Below are positions 16,246-25,409 of a stretch of DNA of 55,285 nucleotides, one piece after another (position 1 is the stretch's first letter; the number at the start of each line of letters is the position of its first letter). This stretch comes from Streptomyces lushanensis (GTDB lineage Bacteria > Actinomycetota > Actinomycetes > Streptomycetales > Streptomycetaceae): the NCBI RefSeq assembly GCF_001700515.1, contig NZ_MAUD01000112.1, positions 1 through 55,285 of the forward strand, given 5' to 3'. A program made the translations under genes and the position numbers. The notes under the pieces are model-generated. The model was not told where the DNA came from. It ran no database searches and saw nothing but the letters and a program-made list of their open reading frames with translations.

Positions 16246-17967
16246 ATGAGCGCCGGACCGGGCACCACGGAGAGACGACGGCGATTCGGCTGGCCCCGCC
16301 GGGTCTTCTCACAGGTGCTGCTGATGCAGCTCGCCATCGCCGCGGGCGTCACCGTGCTGGCCACGGGGCTGTTTCTGGCGCCCTTCAGCAAGGAGTTGGA
16401 CGACCAGGCCATGAGCCGGGCGCTGGCGATAGCCGAGACCACCGCCTCCACGGAGGTCTCCGACGATCTGCTGGCCACACCGCCGACGCCCGGCGGTCCC
16501 GTCCAGGCCGAGGCCGAACGCATCAGACGCGCCACCGGCGCCGAGTATGTGGTGATCATGGACAGACGCGGGATCCGCTGGTCGCACACCGATACCGGCC
16601 AGATCGGCAAGGTCGTCTCCACCGATCCCAGCGAGGCGCTCGCGGGCGCGCACGTACGGGAGATCGACAGCGGCACACTCGGCCGCTCCGCCCGGGGCAA
16701 GGTCCCGTTGCGCGACCGTACGGGGACCATCGTCGGAGCCGTCTCGGTCGGTATCGCGTACGACAGCGTCCGCGACCGGCTGCTCGCCGCGATCCCCGGG
16801 CTGCTCGCCTACGCGGGCGGAGCGCTGGCGGCGGGGGCGCTCGCCGCCTTTCTGATCTCCCGGCGGCTCCAGCGGCAGACCCATGATCTGGCCTTCTCCG
16901 ACATCTCGGCGCTGCTCACCGAGCGGGAGGCCATGCTGCACAGCCTGCGGGAGGGCGTGGTGGCACTGAACGGGAGCGGCCGGATCCGGCTGATCAACGA
17001 CGAGGCGCAGCGGCTGCTGGGACTCGGGCCCGATGCCATCGGACAGCCGCTGGACGAGGCCCTCGGGGCCGGCCGCACCACCGAGGTGCTGACCGGACGT
17101 GTGCTGGGCGAGGATCTGCTCGCCGTACGGGGCAGCCGCGTCCTGGTCGCCAACCGGATGCCGACCGACGACGGCGGCGCCGTCATCACCCTCCGCGACC
17201 GCACCGAGCTGGAGCGGCTGGGCCGTGAGCTGGACGCGACGCGTGGACTGATCGACGCTCTGCGGGCCCAGGACCACGAGCACGCGAACCGGATGCACAC
17301 GCTGCTCGGACTGCTGGAACTGGAGATGCACGAGGAGGCGGTGGAGTTCGTCAACGAGGTCGTCGGCGTGCACCGGGCCACCGCCGAGCAGATCACCGAG
17401 CGCGTCCACGATCCGCTGCCCGCCGCGCTGCTGGTCGGCAAGGCCACGGTCGCCGCCGAGCGCGGCGTCTCGCTGCGCGTCTCGTCCCGCACGCTGCTGC
17501 CCGACCGGCTGGTGGATCCGCAGGGCCTGGTGACGGTGCTCGGCAATCTGGTGGACAACGCGCTGGACGCGGCGGCCGGCTCCGAGGACCCGCGCATCGA
17601 GGTGGAACTGCGCGCCGAAGGCCGTACGGTCGTCCTTGTGATCTCCGACAGCGGTCCCGGTGTGCCCGTTGCCCACCGTGAACTCGTCTTCTCCGAGGGC
17701 TGGTCGACCAAGGAACCGCCGACCCACGGCAAGCGCGGTCTCGGCCTCGCCCTGGTACGCAGACTCGCCGAGCGGCAGGGCGGCGGCGCGCGGGCCGGCG
17801 GGTCCGCGCTCGGCGGCGCCGAGTTCACCGTCGTACTGCCGGAGGCCCTGACGGAACCGGACGAGGACGGCGAGCCGGCCGCGCCCGGCGGAAAAGCCGG
17901 GCACCGGGCGGCCGGAAGCGCGCAGGAGACCGTGTGGGAGCGGGCCGCGGCCGGGGAGACACGATGA
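16246..17967 (+). CDS. CitA/DcuS-type sensor histidine kinase
   Basis: 573 residues. Membrane helix about 20-45, extracellular sensor domain 46-180, second helix about 185-205, a PAS domain about 225-320, a SpoB-like dimerisation helix with the phospho-acceptor region DHEHANRMH (about 345-353), then a HATPase domain with NLVDNALDA, DSGPGVP and GLGLALV. This is the family that senses C4/C6 carboxylates such as citrate, malate or fumarate. The last codons overlap the response-regulator start (ATGA), so the two are translationally coupled. The ATG at 16246 has no good ribosome-binding site, so a leaderless or alternative start is possible. A carboxylate transporter gene, the usual partner, is not next to it. 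Confidence 0.88.
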   Translation: MSAGPGTTERRRRFGWPRRVFSQVLLMQLAIAAGVTVLATGLFLAPFSKELDDQAMSRALAIAETTASTEVSDDLLATPPTPGGPVQAEAERIRRATGAEYVVIMDRRGIRWSHTDTGQIGKVVSTDPSEALAGAHVREIDSGTLGRSARGKVPLRDRTGTIVGAVSVGIAYDSVRDRLLAAIPGLLAYAGGALAAGALAAFLISRRLQRQTHDLAFSDISALLTEREAMLHSLREGVVALNGSGRIRLINDEAQRLLGLGPDAIGQPLDEALGAGRTTEVLTGRVLGEDLLAVRGSRVLVANRMPTDDGGAVITLRDRTELERLGRELDATRGLIDALRAQDHEHANRMHTLLGLLELEMHEEAVEFVNEVVGVHRATAEQITERVHDPLPAALLVGKATVAAERGVSLRVSSRTLLPDRLVDPQGLVTVLGNLVDNALDAAAGSEDPRIEVELRAEGRTVVLVISDSGPGVPVAHRELVFSEGWSTKEPPTHGKRGLGLALVRRLAERQGGGARAGGSALGGAEFTVVLPEALTEPDEDGEPAAPGGKAGHRAAGSAQETVWERAAAGETR

Positions 17968-18641
17968 TCGACGTACTGGTCGTGGACGACGACATCCGGG
18001 TGGTGGAGATCAATACGGCCTATGTGGCCAAGGTGGCGGGCTTCCGGGTGGTGGCACAGGCCCACTCGGCCGCCGAGGCGCTCGGCCTGATCTCCGAGCG
18101 CACCGTCGACCTGATCCTGCTCGACCACTGTCTGCCGGACGAGAACGGACTGGCGGTGGTACGGGAGTTGCGGCGGCTCGGCCATCGGACCGATGTGATC
18201 ATGGTGACGGCGGCGCGCGATGTCGCGACCGTGCAGGCCGCGATGCGTCTCGGCGCTCTCCAATATCTGATCAAACCGTTCAATTTCGCCGGTCTACGGG
18301 CCAAGCTGGAGGCGTACGCGGCACTGCGCCGGACCCTGGACTGCGGCGGCGAGGCCGAACAGTCCGAGGTGGACCGGATGTTCGGGGCGCTCTCCGCCGC
18401 GAGTGCCCCGGTCCTGCCCAAGGGCCACTCCCCCACCACCGCCGCGCTGGTGCGCCGGACGCTGATGAGCGCCGACGGCCCGCTGTCGGCCCAGGAGATC
18501 GCGGAGAACGCGGGGATGAGCCGGCAGACCGCGCAGCGCTATCTCAAGCTGCTGGAGCGGTCCGGGCGGGTACGGCTCACGCTCCGCTACGGGGAGACGG
18601 GCCGCCCCGAACACCGCTACACCTGGGCGGCCGGCGCCTGA
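17964..18641 (+). CDS. CitB/DcuR-type response regulator
   Basis: 225 residues. Receiver domain with the acidic pocket near residues 8-10, phosphorylation site Asp54 in LILLDHCLPDENG and the conserved Lys in LIKPF. The C-terminal part carries a helix-turn-helix (QEIAENAGMSRQTAQRYLKL), typical of citrate/malate response regulators. The ATG overlaps the kinase stop by four bases and has a GGGGAG ribosome-binding site. Its target promoter is unknown. The divergent GH87 promoter is the nearest candidate besides its own. Confidence 0.9.
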   Translation: MIDVLVVDDDIRVVEINTAYVAKVAGFRVVAQAHSAAEALGLISERTVDLILLDHCLPDENGLAVVRELRRLGHRTDVIMVTAARDVATVQAAMRLGALQYLIKPFNFAGLRAKLEAYAALRRTLDCGGEAEQSEVDRMFGALSAASAPVLPKGHSPTTAALVRRTLMSADGPLSAQEIAENAGMSRQTAQRYLKLLERSGRVRLTLRYGETGRPEHRYTWAAGA

Positions 18642-18800
18642 CGGACACCCGGACACCGAGATCGGACCCCCGCAGGCGGGATGCCCGCGAGCCGGTGGGC
18701 CGCACGTCAACCGTCCGCCGGCCCCTCAGACCGCTCCCGCGCCGCAAGGATGGTCAAAGGCGTGGGGGCCCGGACTCGTCTCCGCCCGGGCTTCACCCCA

Positions 18801-19469
18801 TCAGGTGATGGTTGTCCCGGGTGGCGGGATGAGTCCCCGTTGGTAGGCGTACCGCACGGCCTGCGCGCGGTCACGCACACCTGTCTTGGCGAAGAGATTG
18901 TTGATGTGGGTCTTCACCGTGGCCGCCCCGATGTGCAGCCGCTGCGCGATCTCCTTGTTGGAGAGCCCTTCGGCGACCAGGGAGAGCACCTCCGCCTCCC
19001 GCGACGTCAGCCCGTCGGGCAGTTCCACGGGAGCGGGCGCGGCGAGCGGCGCGGTGACCTGTTCCAGCAGTCTGCGCTGCACGGCGGGCGCCAGTCCCGC
19101 CTGCCCCGCCAGTACGTCCTCCACGGCCCGGACGATCTCCTCGCCCCGCGCGTCCTTGGTGAGATAGCCGCGGGCGCCCGCCCGGAGCGCGGCGAAGAGC
19201 GAGTCGTCGTCGGCGTAGGTCGTGAGCACCACGACCTGGGTCCCCGGGTGCTCCGCGCGGATACGGCGGGTGGCCTCCACTCCGTCGCAGCGCGGCATCC
19301 GCAGATCCATCAGGACGACATCGGGACGGAGCTCGGCGACCAGGGCCACCGCCTCCTCGCCGTCCTTCGCCGCGCCGACGACCTCTATGCCCGGCAGCAG
19401 CCCGAGCAGCATCACGATGCCCTCACGCACCACGGCCTGGTCGTCGGCCACGATCACGCGGGCCGTCAC
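18801..19469 (-). CDS. NarL/LuxR-type response regulator
   Basis: 222 residues. Receiver domain with Asp55 in VVLMDLRMP as phosphorylation site and a C-terminal LuxR helix-turn-helix (SNKEIAQRLHIGAATVKTHI). The start codon overlaps the kinase stop by four bases (ATGA). It is convergent with the CitB-type regulator, leaving about 160 bases in which only weak hairpins are seen. Targets are unknown. The gene organisation suggests control of its own operon including the membrane protein. Confidence 0.9.
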   Translation of the reverse strand: MTARVIVADDQAVVREGIVMLLGLLPGIEVVGAAKDGEEAVALVAELRPDVVLMDLRMPRCDGVEATRRIRAEHPGTQVVVLTTYADDDSLFAALRAGARGYLTKDARGEEIVRAVEDVLAGQAGLAPAVQRRLLEQVTAPLAAPAPVELPDGLTSREAEVLSLVAEGLSNKEIAQRLHIGAATVKTHINNLFAKTGVRDRAQAVRYAYQRGLIPPPGTTIT

Positions 19470-20764
19470 GCGGGAACTCGCAGACGCACAGTGAAACCCT
19501 TCCCTTCGCGGTCTTCGGACCTCGCGGAGCCCCCAGAGTCCGCGGAGCCCGCCCCGGAGCCGTCCGAGCCTGCCCCGGAGCCCCGCTCACAGCGGCCCTC
19601 GGCGCCGACAGGAGCGCCGGGGCCGGCCTCCAGAGTGCCGCCGAGCAGTTCGGCACGCTCTCTCATCCCCAGCAGACCGTACCCGGAGCCCGAGCCGGAA
19701 ACCGCCGGGCCGGCCGGGCCCGCCCCGCTCCCGCCGGAGCCCTTCGCACCGGAGTCCCGTATGTCCAGCGTCACCTCGTCCGTGCCGTACGTGAGTACGA
19801 TCCGTACGCTCGCGCCCGGCGCGTGCTTGCGGACATTGGTGAGCGCCTCCTGCGCCACCCTGCGCACGGTCTGCGAGGCCTCCGCGGGCAGTGGCCTCGG
19901 CGCTCCCTCGACCGCGACCTCGGCGCCTTCCATGGCGGCCAGCTCACGGAGATGGTCACCGAGCGGGGCCATCTCGCCGCGCAGGGCGGAGAGTGCCTGC
20001 CGGGTCTCGGAGAGCCCTTCCCGCGCCATGGAACGCGCGGCGACGACACGCTCCAGGATCTGGTCACGGAAGGGTCCCGACGGTTCCCGCTCTATCCGCA
20101 GCCGGGCCGCCTCCAGATGCACGAGCTGCGCGGAGAGGCTGTGCGCCAGGACGTCATGGATGTCCCGGGCGATCCTGGCCCGCTCGGCCAGGGCCGCCGA
20201 CTCGGCCTCGGCGGTACGGGCGACGCGCTCCTGGGCCAGCAGCCGCTGGGCGCTGCCGCGCGCCTCCGCGTCGAGCCGCAGCACATAGCCGCCGAGGAGC
20301 AGTCCCGCCGTACTGAGCAAGGTGGTCAGCCAGGCGTCCCGGTCGAACACCGCGAATCCGCCGAGGGCGAGACAGGTGGCCGGCAGGGCGGCGGCGAGCG
20401 GCAGCCGCTCCATGGAGGTGATGGCGCAGCCGCACCACAGCACGACCGCGGCTATCTCGAACCCGCTCTGGCGCGCGGCGAGGGCTCCGCCCATCAGTGC
20501 CAGCAGCAGCACGACCGACGGCCAGAGCCGATGGCGCAGAGTGGTGCGGTAGAAGCCCCACGCGCAGAGGACGAGGACGAACGTGACGGCCACGGCCACG
20601 GCCGCCGCCCAGCCCTCCACATGGCGCTGGCTGAATGTCGACCAGAGCAGTGCCGCCAGACCGAGCGTCCGGATGGACCGGGCCAGCCATTGCCGTGCCT
20701 CGGTACGGCCCTGCCGGGTGAGGGCCTCCCAGGAGGGCCAGTTCGTCCAGGCGTCGGCTGTCAC
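19466..20764 (-). CDS. NarL-partner membrane histidine kinase (HisKA_3)
   Basis: 432 residues. Five to six membrane helices in the first 165 residues, then the HisKA_3 motif ARDIHDVLAHSLS with phospho-acceptor His203, and a HATPase domain (QEALTNVRKH, DIRDSG, YGLLGMRERA). Two low-complexity Gly/Ser/Ala inserts interrupt the ATPase domain: 341-361 before the G2 box, and 391-421 before the last beta strand. Their DNA (around 19505-19590) is a run of short repeats. The GTG at 20764 is chosen because it overlaps the upstream stop (GTGA); the frame further upstream shows no conserved features. The signal is unknown. Confidence 0.87.
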   Translation of the reverse strand: MTADAWTNWPSWEALTRQGRTEARQWLARSIRTLGLAALLWSTFSQRHVEGWAAAVAVAVTFVLVLCAWGFYRTTLRHRLWPSVVLLLALMGGALAARQSGFEIAAVVLWCGCAITSMERLPLAAALPATCLALGGFAVFDRDAWLTTLLSTAGLLLGGYVLRLDAEARGSAQRLLAQERVARTAEAESAALAERARIARDIHDVLAHSLSAQLVHLEAARLRIEREPSGPFRDQILERVVAARSMAREGLSETRQALSALRGEMAPLGDHLRELAAMEGAEVAVEGAPRPLPAEASQTVRRVAQEALTNVRKHAPGASVRIVLTYGTDEVTLDIRDSGAKGSGGSGAGPAGPAVSGSGSGYGLLGMRERAELLGGTLEAGPGAPVGAEGRCERGSGAGSDGSGAGSADSGGSARSEDREGKGFTVRLRVPA

Positions 20765-21270
20765 ACACGGTCCTTCCACGGCGCGGCGGCTGTCGCGTGA
20801 CCGTACGACGGGAGTACGGCACGGGCCCGCCACACCAGCATGCCTCTGCGGACCAGCACGGAGACGGCGAGTGCCAGCAGCAGCGCTCCGGAGCCCTGGT
20901 GGACACCTGCCAGCGCGCCAATGCCCATCAGTGCGGCCCGCAGGGCGATACCACCTGTCCAGACCGCGACGGTGGCCCCGGTGCCCCTCGTCCACACGGT
21001 GCCGTCCTCGGCGGTCCAGAGCCGGCCGGTCCAGGCCCAGCCGGCGCCCACCACCACTCCCACCACCAGCTCCGCTCCGAGCAGCAGCACCGACAGGAAG
21101 TGGTCGTGCGCGTCCGTCAGGCCCGGCCGGCTCAGGGCCACGACCGTCAGGACGACGGGCAGGACCAGCCAGCCACGCCCGCCGCTGACGATCCGCTGTG
21201 GCTTGAACTGGCGTACGGCGACCAGCGCGACAGCGGCGACGATCACGACAATGCCGACGAGCGAGGACAT
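20761..21270 (-). CDS. DUF1453/CcdC-like integral membrane protein
   Basis: 169 residues with four to five predicted membrane helices and the family-like start SSLVGIVVIVAAVALVAVRQF. It is the first gene of a three-gene unit with the histidine kinase and response regulator, and its stop overlaps the kinase start. Family function is not established. The overlap suggests it works with the kinase, for example as an accessory sensor, but this is inference. Confidence 0.75.
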   Translation of the reverse strand: MSSLVGIVVIVAAVALVAVRQFKPQRIVSGGRGWLVLPVVLTVVALSRPGLTDAHDHFLSVLLLGAELVVGVVVGAGWAWTGRLWTAEDGTVWTRGTGATVAVWTGGIALRAALMGIGALAGVHQGSGALLLALAVSVLVRRGMLVWRARAVLPSYGHATAAAPWKDRV

Positions 21271-21363
21271 GCGGTGCCTCCGGTGACGAAGAAGTTCAGC
21301 GACTTCGACGTTACGGAGAAGTCCCAGGTCAGCGCATCGACGCAGGGGTTGATCAAAGGTGGA

Positions 21364-21397
21364 AGCGCGGTCTCCACCCGTGGGTGGAGACCGCGCT
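21364..21397 (-). terminator. Terminator of parE
   Basis: A perfect 15-bp stem (21364-21378 with 21383-21397) with the four-base loop CGTG lies about 70 bases after the parE stop. The two-component operon starts beyond it on the same strand, so it separates the two units. Confidence 0.85.
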
Positions 21398-21467
21398 CGG
21401 CAACACATGCTCGGCAGCCCACGCGCGACAGGACGCGCCACGAGGACGCGCCCAAAAAAATAGCGGC

Positions 21468-23594
21468 TCAGGCGTCGATGCGGGAGCGGTCCAGCGTCGC
21501 CGCGGAGCTGGTGATGAACTCCTTGCGGGGTGCCACCTCGTTGCCCATCAGCAGGTCGAAGATCTGCTCGGACGACTCCAGGTCCCCGATGTTGATCCGC
21601 CGCAGGGTGCGGTGGCGCGGATCCATCGTGGTCTCCGCGAGCTGGTCGGCGTCCATCTCGCCCAGGCCCTTGTAGCGCTGGATGGAGTCCTTGAACCGGA
21701 TGTTCTTGCGCTGATACTCCAGCAGCGTCTGGCGCAGTTCGTTGTCCGAGTACGTGTACACGTACTTGTCCTGGCCCCGCTTGGGCTGCACCAGCTCGAT
21801 CCGGTGCAGCGGCGGTACGGCGGCGAAGACCCGGCCCGCCTCCACCATCGGCCGCATGTAGCGCTGGAAGAGCGTGAGCAGCAGACAGCGGATATGGGCG
21901 CCGTCCACATCGGCGTCGACCAGGAGCACGATCTTGCCGTAGCGGGCCGCGTCGATGTCGAACGTACGGCCCGAGCCCGCTCCTATGACCTGGATGATCG
22001 CCCCGCACTCGGCGTTCTTGAGCATGTCCGAGACGGACGACTTCTGGACATTGAGGATCTTGCCCCGGATCGGCAGCAGCGCCTGGAACTCGCTGTTCCT
22101 GGCGAGCTTGGCCGTACCGAGCGCGGAGTCCCCCTCCACGATGAACAGCTCGCTGCGGTCCACGTCGTCGCTGCGGCAGTCGGCGAGCTTGGCCGGCAGC
22201 GAGGAGGACTCCAGCGCCGTCTTCCTGCGCTGCGCCTCCTTGTGCTGGCGGGCCGCGATCCGCGTACGGGCGGCGGCGACGGCCTTCTCCAGCACGGCCC
22301 GTGCCTGCGCCTTGGCGTCGCGCTTGGTCGACGTCAGGAATTCCTTGAGTTCCTTGGCCACGACATTGGAGACGATCCGGTTGGCCGCCGACGTGCCCAG
22401 GACCTCCTTGGTCTGGCCCTCGAACTGCGGCTCCGCGAGCCGCACCGTGACCACGGCGGTCAGGCCCTCCAGGGCATCGTCCTTGACGATGTCGTCCTCG
22501 GCGACCCGCAGCATCTTGGCCGAGCGCAGCACCTCGTTGACCGTCCTGGTCAGCGAGCGCTCGAAACCGCTCACATGCGTACCGCCCTTGGGCGTCGCGA
22601 TGATGTTCACGAACGACTTGACGGCGGTCTCGTACCCGGTGCCCCAGCGCAGCGCGATGTCGACGCCCAGCTCCCGGGTCACCTCGGTGGGCGTCATGTG
22701 CCCGCGGTCGTCCAGGACCGGCACGGTCTCCTTGAAGGTGCCCTGGCCGGTCAGCCGGAGGACGTCACAGACGGCCTTGTCCTGCGCCAGATATTCACAG
22801 AACTCGCTGATGCCCCCGTCGAAACGGAAGGTCTCCTCGACCGTGCCGTTGCCCTCGCTCTCGCCGGCCGCGCGCTCGTCCCTGACGACGATGGTCAGTC
22901 CGGGGACCAGAAAGGCGGTCTGGCGGGCGCGCTGGTGCAGCGTCTCCAGGGAGAGCTTGGCGTCCTTGAGGAAGATCTGCCGGTCGGCCCAGTAGCGCAC
23001 GCGCGTACCGGTCCGGGTCTTGGGCACCCGCTTGCCCTTGATCAGCCCGTTCGCCGGGTCGAACGGGCTGTCGGGTCCCGGCTCGGTGAAGATGCCGGGG
23101 ACTCCGCGCCGGAAGCTGATCGAGTGGGTGGCGCTGTTGCGGTCCACCTCGACATCGAGCCGGGCGGAGAGCGCGTTCACCACGGAGGCGCCCACGCCGT
23201 GCAGACCGCCGGAGGCTGCGTACGAGCCACCGCCGAACTTTCCGCCGGCGTGCAGCTTGGTCATGACGACCTCGATGCCGGACAGGCCGGTCTTGGGCTC
23301 GACGTCGACCGGAATGCCCCGGCCGTTGTCCTTGACCTCGACCGAGCCGTCCTCGTGGAGGATCACGTCGATGTGGTCGCAGTACCCGCCCAGGGCCTCG
23401 TCCACGGAGTTGTCGATGATCTCCCAGAGGCAGTGCATCAGACCGCGGCTGTCGGTCGAGCCGATATACATTCCGGGTCGCTTGCGGACCGCTTCGAGCC
23501 CCTCAAGGACGAGCAGGTGCCGCGCGGTGTAGTTGGAGCCGTCACGGTCTGCGGTCAGCAGCGCAGTGGACGGCACGGACGTCTCGGCGGTCAC
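21468..23594 (-). CDS. parE: DNA topoisomerase IV subunit B (ParE, GyrB-like)
   Basis: 708 residues. ATPase subunit of topoisomerase IV. The GHKL domain shows EIIDNSVDEALGG (Glu58, Asn62) and DNGRGIP. The TOPRIM domain shows LFIVEGDSALG and DADVDGAHI for Mg2+ and DNA cleavage, and the LPIRGKILNV motif is present. The GTG at 23594 is preferred over the ATG at 23657 because AGGAG lies eight bases before it and the extra residues are not family-like. The partner parC lies at 1161-3611. A well-placed promoter candidate is listed separately. Confidence 0.92.
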   Translation of the reverse strand: MTAETSVPSTALLTADRDGSNYTARHLLVLEGLEAVRKRPGMYIGSTDSRGLMHCLWEIIDNSVDEALGGYCDHIDVILHEDGSVEVKDNGRGIPVDVEPKTGLSGIEVVMTKLHAGGKFGGGSYAASGGLHGVGASVVNALSARLDVEVDRNSATHSISFRRGVPGIFTEPGPDSPFDPANGLIKGKRVPKTRTGTRVRYWADRQIFLKDAKLSLETLHQRARQTAFLVPGLTIVVRDERAAGESEGNGTVEETFRFDGGISEFCEYLAQDKAVCDVLRLTGQGTFKETVPVLDDRGHMTPTEVTRELGVDIALRWGTGYETAVKSFVNIIATPKGGTHVSGFERSLTRTVNEVLRSAKMLRVAEDDIVKDDALEGLTAVVTVRLAEPQFEGQTKEVLGTSAANRIVSNVVAKELKEFLTSTKRDAKAQARAVLEKAVAAARTRIAARQHKEAQRRKTALESSSLPAKLADCRSDDVDRSELFIVEGDSALGTAKLARNSEFQALLPIRGKILNVQKSSVSDMLKNAECGAIIQVIGAGSGRTFDIDAARYGKIVLLVDADVDGAHIRCLLLTLFQRYMRPMVEAGRVFAAVPPLHRIELVQPKRGQDKYVYTYSDNELRQTLLEYQRKNIRFKDSIQRYKGLGEMDADQLAETTMDPRHRTLRRINIGDLESSEQIFDLLMGNEVAPRKEFITSSAATLDRSRIDA

Positions 23595-24051
23595 GCGGTT
23601 CGCTCCTCGCTGAATTTGAGATGTGGCCCCGTGGGGTAAAGGCCCGGCGTCTGTCACCGGTCAGAGGGTACAGAGCCCTGGTAGAGCCGTTGTCACGCCA
23701 CCCTCGCGATTTCTTATGCTAGTCCACGGTCGCATAGGTGTTCGATCCCTCGACGGGGTGAAGCACACATCACGTTCCCTTCCAGGCATGAACCATTTAG
23801 GCTCCGGGCACGTCCTCATCAACAACCGGCAAGCCAGCCGGCGAGGGCGCTCCCCACTGACAAGCACTGTCAAGCAACGCGAAACCCGTAGAGCGAAGCC
23901 CAGCGAAGCGATACGGCCCATTCGCCGCCAACCGCCAGCAGCCAGCCACCCGGAAAGAAGTTTTCAAGGAAAAGCCGAGAGCGGGAACGTTTTCGGCCTG
24001 GTTGGATGTTGACCCTGGTACGACAGCTCGTCGAGCTAGAGAAGAGGCGAC
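23595..24051. promoter_or_regulatory. Divergent intergenic region between parE and the zinc-ribbon gene
   Basis: 457 bases without a supported gene. For parE (minus strand), TCGAAC at 23740-23745, an 18-base spacer and TAGCAT at 23716-23721 form a plausible HrdB-type promoter. An inverted repeat TGACA-AGCAC-TGTCA spans 23858-23872. For the plus-strand gene, TTGACC lies at 24009-24014 but no good -10 follows at the right distance. A 6+1+6 palindrome, AGCTCG-T-CGAGCT, spans 24025-24037. Confidence 0.5.
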
Positions 24052-24282
24052 GTGACTACTGTTCTGACCCCCGCGAGCCCGCTGACCGCGGCTGACCGCT
24101 GCGACCGCTGCGGCGCGCAGGCCTATCTGCGCGTCGTCCTGATCAGCGGTGGTGAACTGCTCTTCTGCGCCCACCACGGACGTAAGTTCGAGCCGGAACT
24201 CAAGAAGATCGCCGCGGAAATACAGGATGAGACCGACCGACTGACGGCCGTGCCGGTCGGCGGCGGTGAAGAGGAGCGCTGA
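24052..24282 (+). CDS. Small zinc-ribbon-like protein, DUF7455 type
   Basis: 76 residues. A Cys/His cluster (Cys17, Cys20, Cys39, His41/His42) within CDRCGAQAYLRVVLISGGEL should bind one zinc. It is widespread in actinobacteria near hrdB/parE, and the function is unknown to me. The GTG start follows GAAGAGGCGAC, a good ribosome-binding site. It is divergent from parE and convergent with the serine protease. Confidence 0.85.
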   Translation: MTTVLTPASPLTAADRCDRCGAQAYLRVVLISGGELLFCAHHGRKFEPELKKIAAEIQDETDRLTAVPVGGGEEER

Positions 24283-24328
24283 CACCTCGCATCCACGACG
24301 AGCCAGGGGCCGGGCCTTCCGGCCGACG

Positions 24329-24362
24329 GGCGGCCACTCCCGCTGAGTGCGGGGTGGCCGCC
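24329..24362. terminator. Bidirectional terminator between the zinc-ribbon and protease genes
   Basis: A 14-bp stem with one bulged T (24329-24343 with 24349-24362) and the loop TGAGT. It lies 46 bases after the zinc-ribbon stop and 8 bases after the protease stop, so it can serve both convergent genes. Confidence 0.8.
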
Positions 24363-24370
24363 TGTTCTCG

Positions 24371-25219
24371 TCAGCGCGGGACCTGTGCCCCCACGGCGGC
24401 GGCGACCGCCCCGACCCCGGTGGTGATCCGGGTGTAGACCCCGGGACTGTCCGAGCGCCCGCAGCCGCTGCCCCAGGAGACCAGCCCGATGAGGCGTCCC
24501 TGGGCCACCAGCGGCCCTCCGCTGTCGCCCTGGCAGGCGTCGTGCCCGCCCGCGGGATCGCCCGCACAGAGCATCGTGGAGGGCTCGTAGCGGCCACCTG
24601 AGCCGCCCGGGTACGCCCGCGAGCAGTTCGCGTCCGGCAGGACCGTCACCGGCGCGGAACGCAGGGAGCTCGCGTAGTCGCCGTCACCGGAGGTGTCGCC
24701 CCAGCCGTAGACGGCGGCGGCGGTCCCCGGCTCCGCGGCGGAGTCCCCCGGCTCGGCCGGCCGGATCGCGTACCTCCTGGGCAGTGCGCGCTCCAGCGTC
24801 AGCACGGCCAGATCGGCCGCGTTGGTGCCCGGGTCGTACGCCGGATCGACCTGCACGGACCGTACGGAAACGACATGCCCGCCCTTGGCGCGCAGCCGGT
24901 CCCGCCCCGCGATGATCCTCAGATCGCGCACCTGTCCCGGAGGCCCTCCGAGCACATCCGGGCTCATACAGTGGGCGGCCGTCAGCACTTTCGTCGGAGC
25001 CACCACCACACCCCCGCAGAACTGGCCCGCGCGCGTACCGCCGAAGCGGTCATGGCTGGACACGGCCACGACCCAGGGGCTGTCGGCGGCCCGGACCGGC
25101 TGGCCACCGATGACCACACTCTCGGCGACGGCGGGCGACGGCGACAGAAGCGGCGGCAGGACCCCCGCCGCGATCGCGGCCACTCCTCCCGTCAGCACTC
25201 GGGCAAGCGAATGACGCAT
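24371..25219 (-). CDS. Secreted trypsin-like serine protease (S1)
   Basis: 282 residues. A Sec or Tat-like signal peptide ends near PAVA at residues 29-32. The catalytic triad is His83 (LTAAHC), Asp136 (NAADLAVL) and Ser233 (QGDSGGP). Asp227, six residues before the catalytic serine, is the position that gives trypsin-type Lys/Arg specificity. A short propeptide-like segment precedes VVIGG. The ATG at 25219 has AGGAG eight bases upstream. Disulfide pairs C68-C84, C199-C218 and C229-C253 fit the family. Confidence 0.92.
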   Translation of the reverse strand: MRHSLARVLTGGVAAIAAGVLPPLLSPSPAVAESVVIGGQPVRAADSPWVVAVSSHDRFGGTRAGQFCGGVVVAPTKVLTAAHCMSPDVLGGPPGQVRDLRIIAGRDRLRAKGGHVVSVRSVQVDPAYDPGTNAADLAVLTLERALPRRYAIRPAEPGDSAAEPGTAAAVYGWGDTSGDGDYASSLRSAPVTVLPDANCSRAYPGGSGGRYEPSTMLCAGDPAGGHDACQGDSGGPLVAQGRLIGLVSWGSGCGRSDSPGVYTRITTGVGAVAAAVGAQVPR

Positions 25220-25298
25220 ACGGGCTCCTGACTCTCCGGTGAAGACGTATCTACCCAGAGTCATCCTCCCGTGCCCGTCCCGCACCCCGCGCACGAGG

Positions 25299-25334
25299 CG
25301 AAGGCCCGGATCCGCAGTGGCATCCGGGCCTTCG
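25299..25334 (-). terminator. Terminator of hrdB
   Basis: A perfect 13-bp stem (25299-25311 with 25322-25334) with a 10-base loop. It lies 75 bases after the hrdB stop and before the protease start. Confidence 0.85.
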
Positions 25335-25409
25335 AACGTGCTTCGGTGCGCCCCGGAAAGAAACCTGATCGAGACGGTCCCGGCCGGGGCGGCCGTGGTC
25401 GAGGCGGTT

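Noticed and set aside
24009..24042. HrdB-type promoter for the small zinc-ribbon gene
   Set aside because: TTGACC is present, but the nearest TAGAGA is 22 bases away, too far for a standard spacer.
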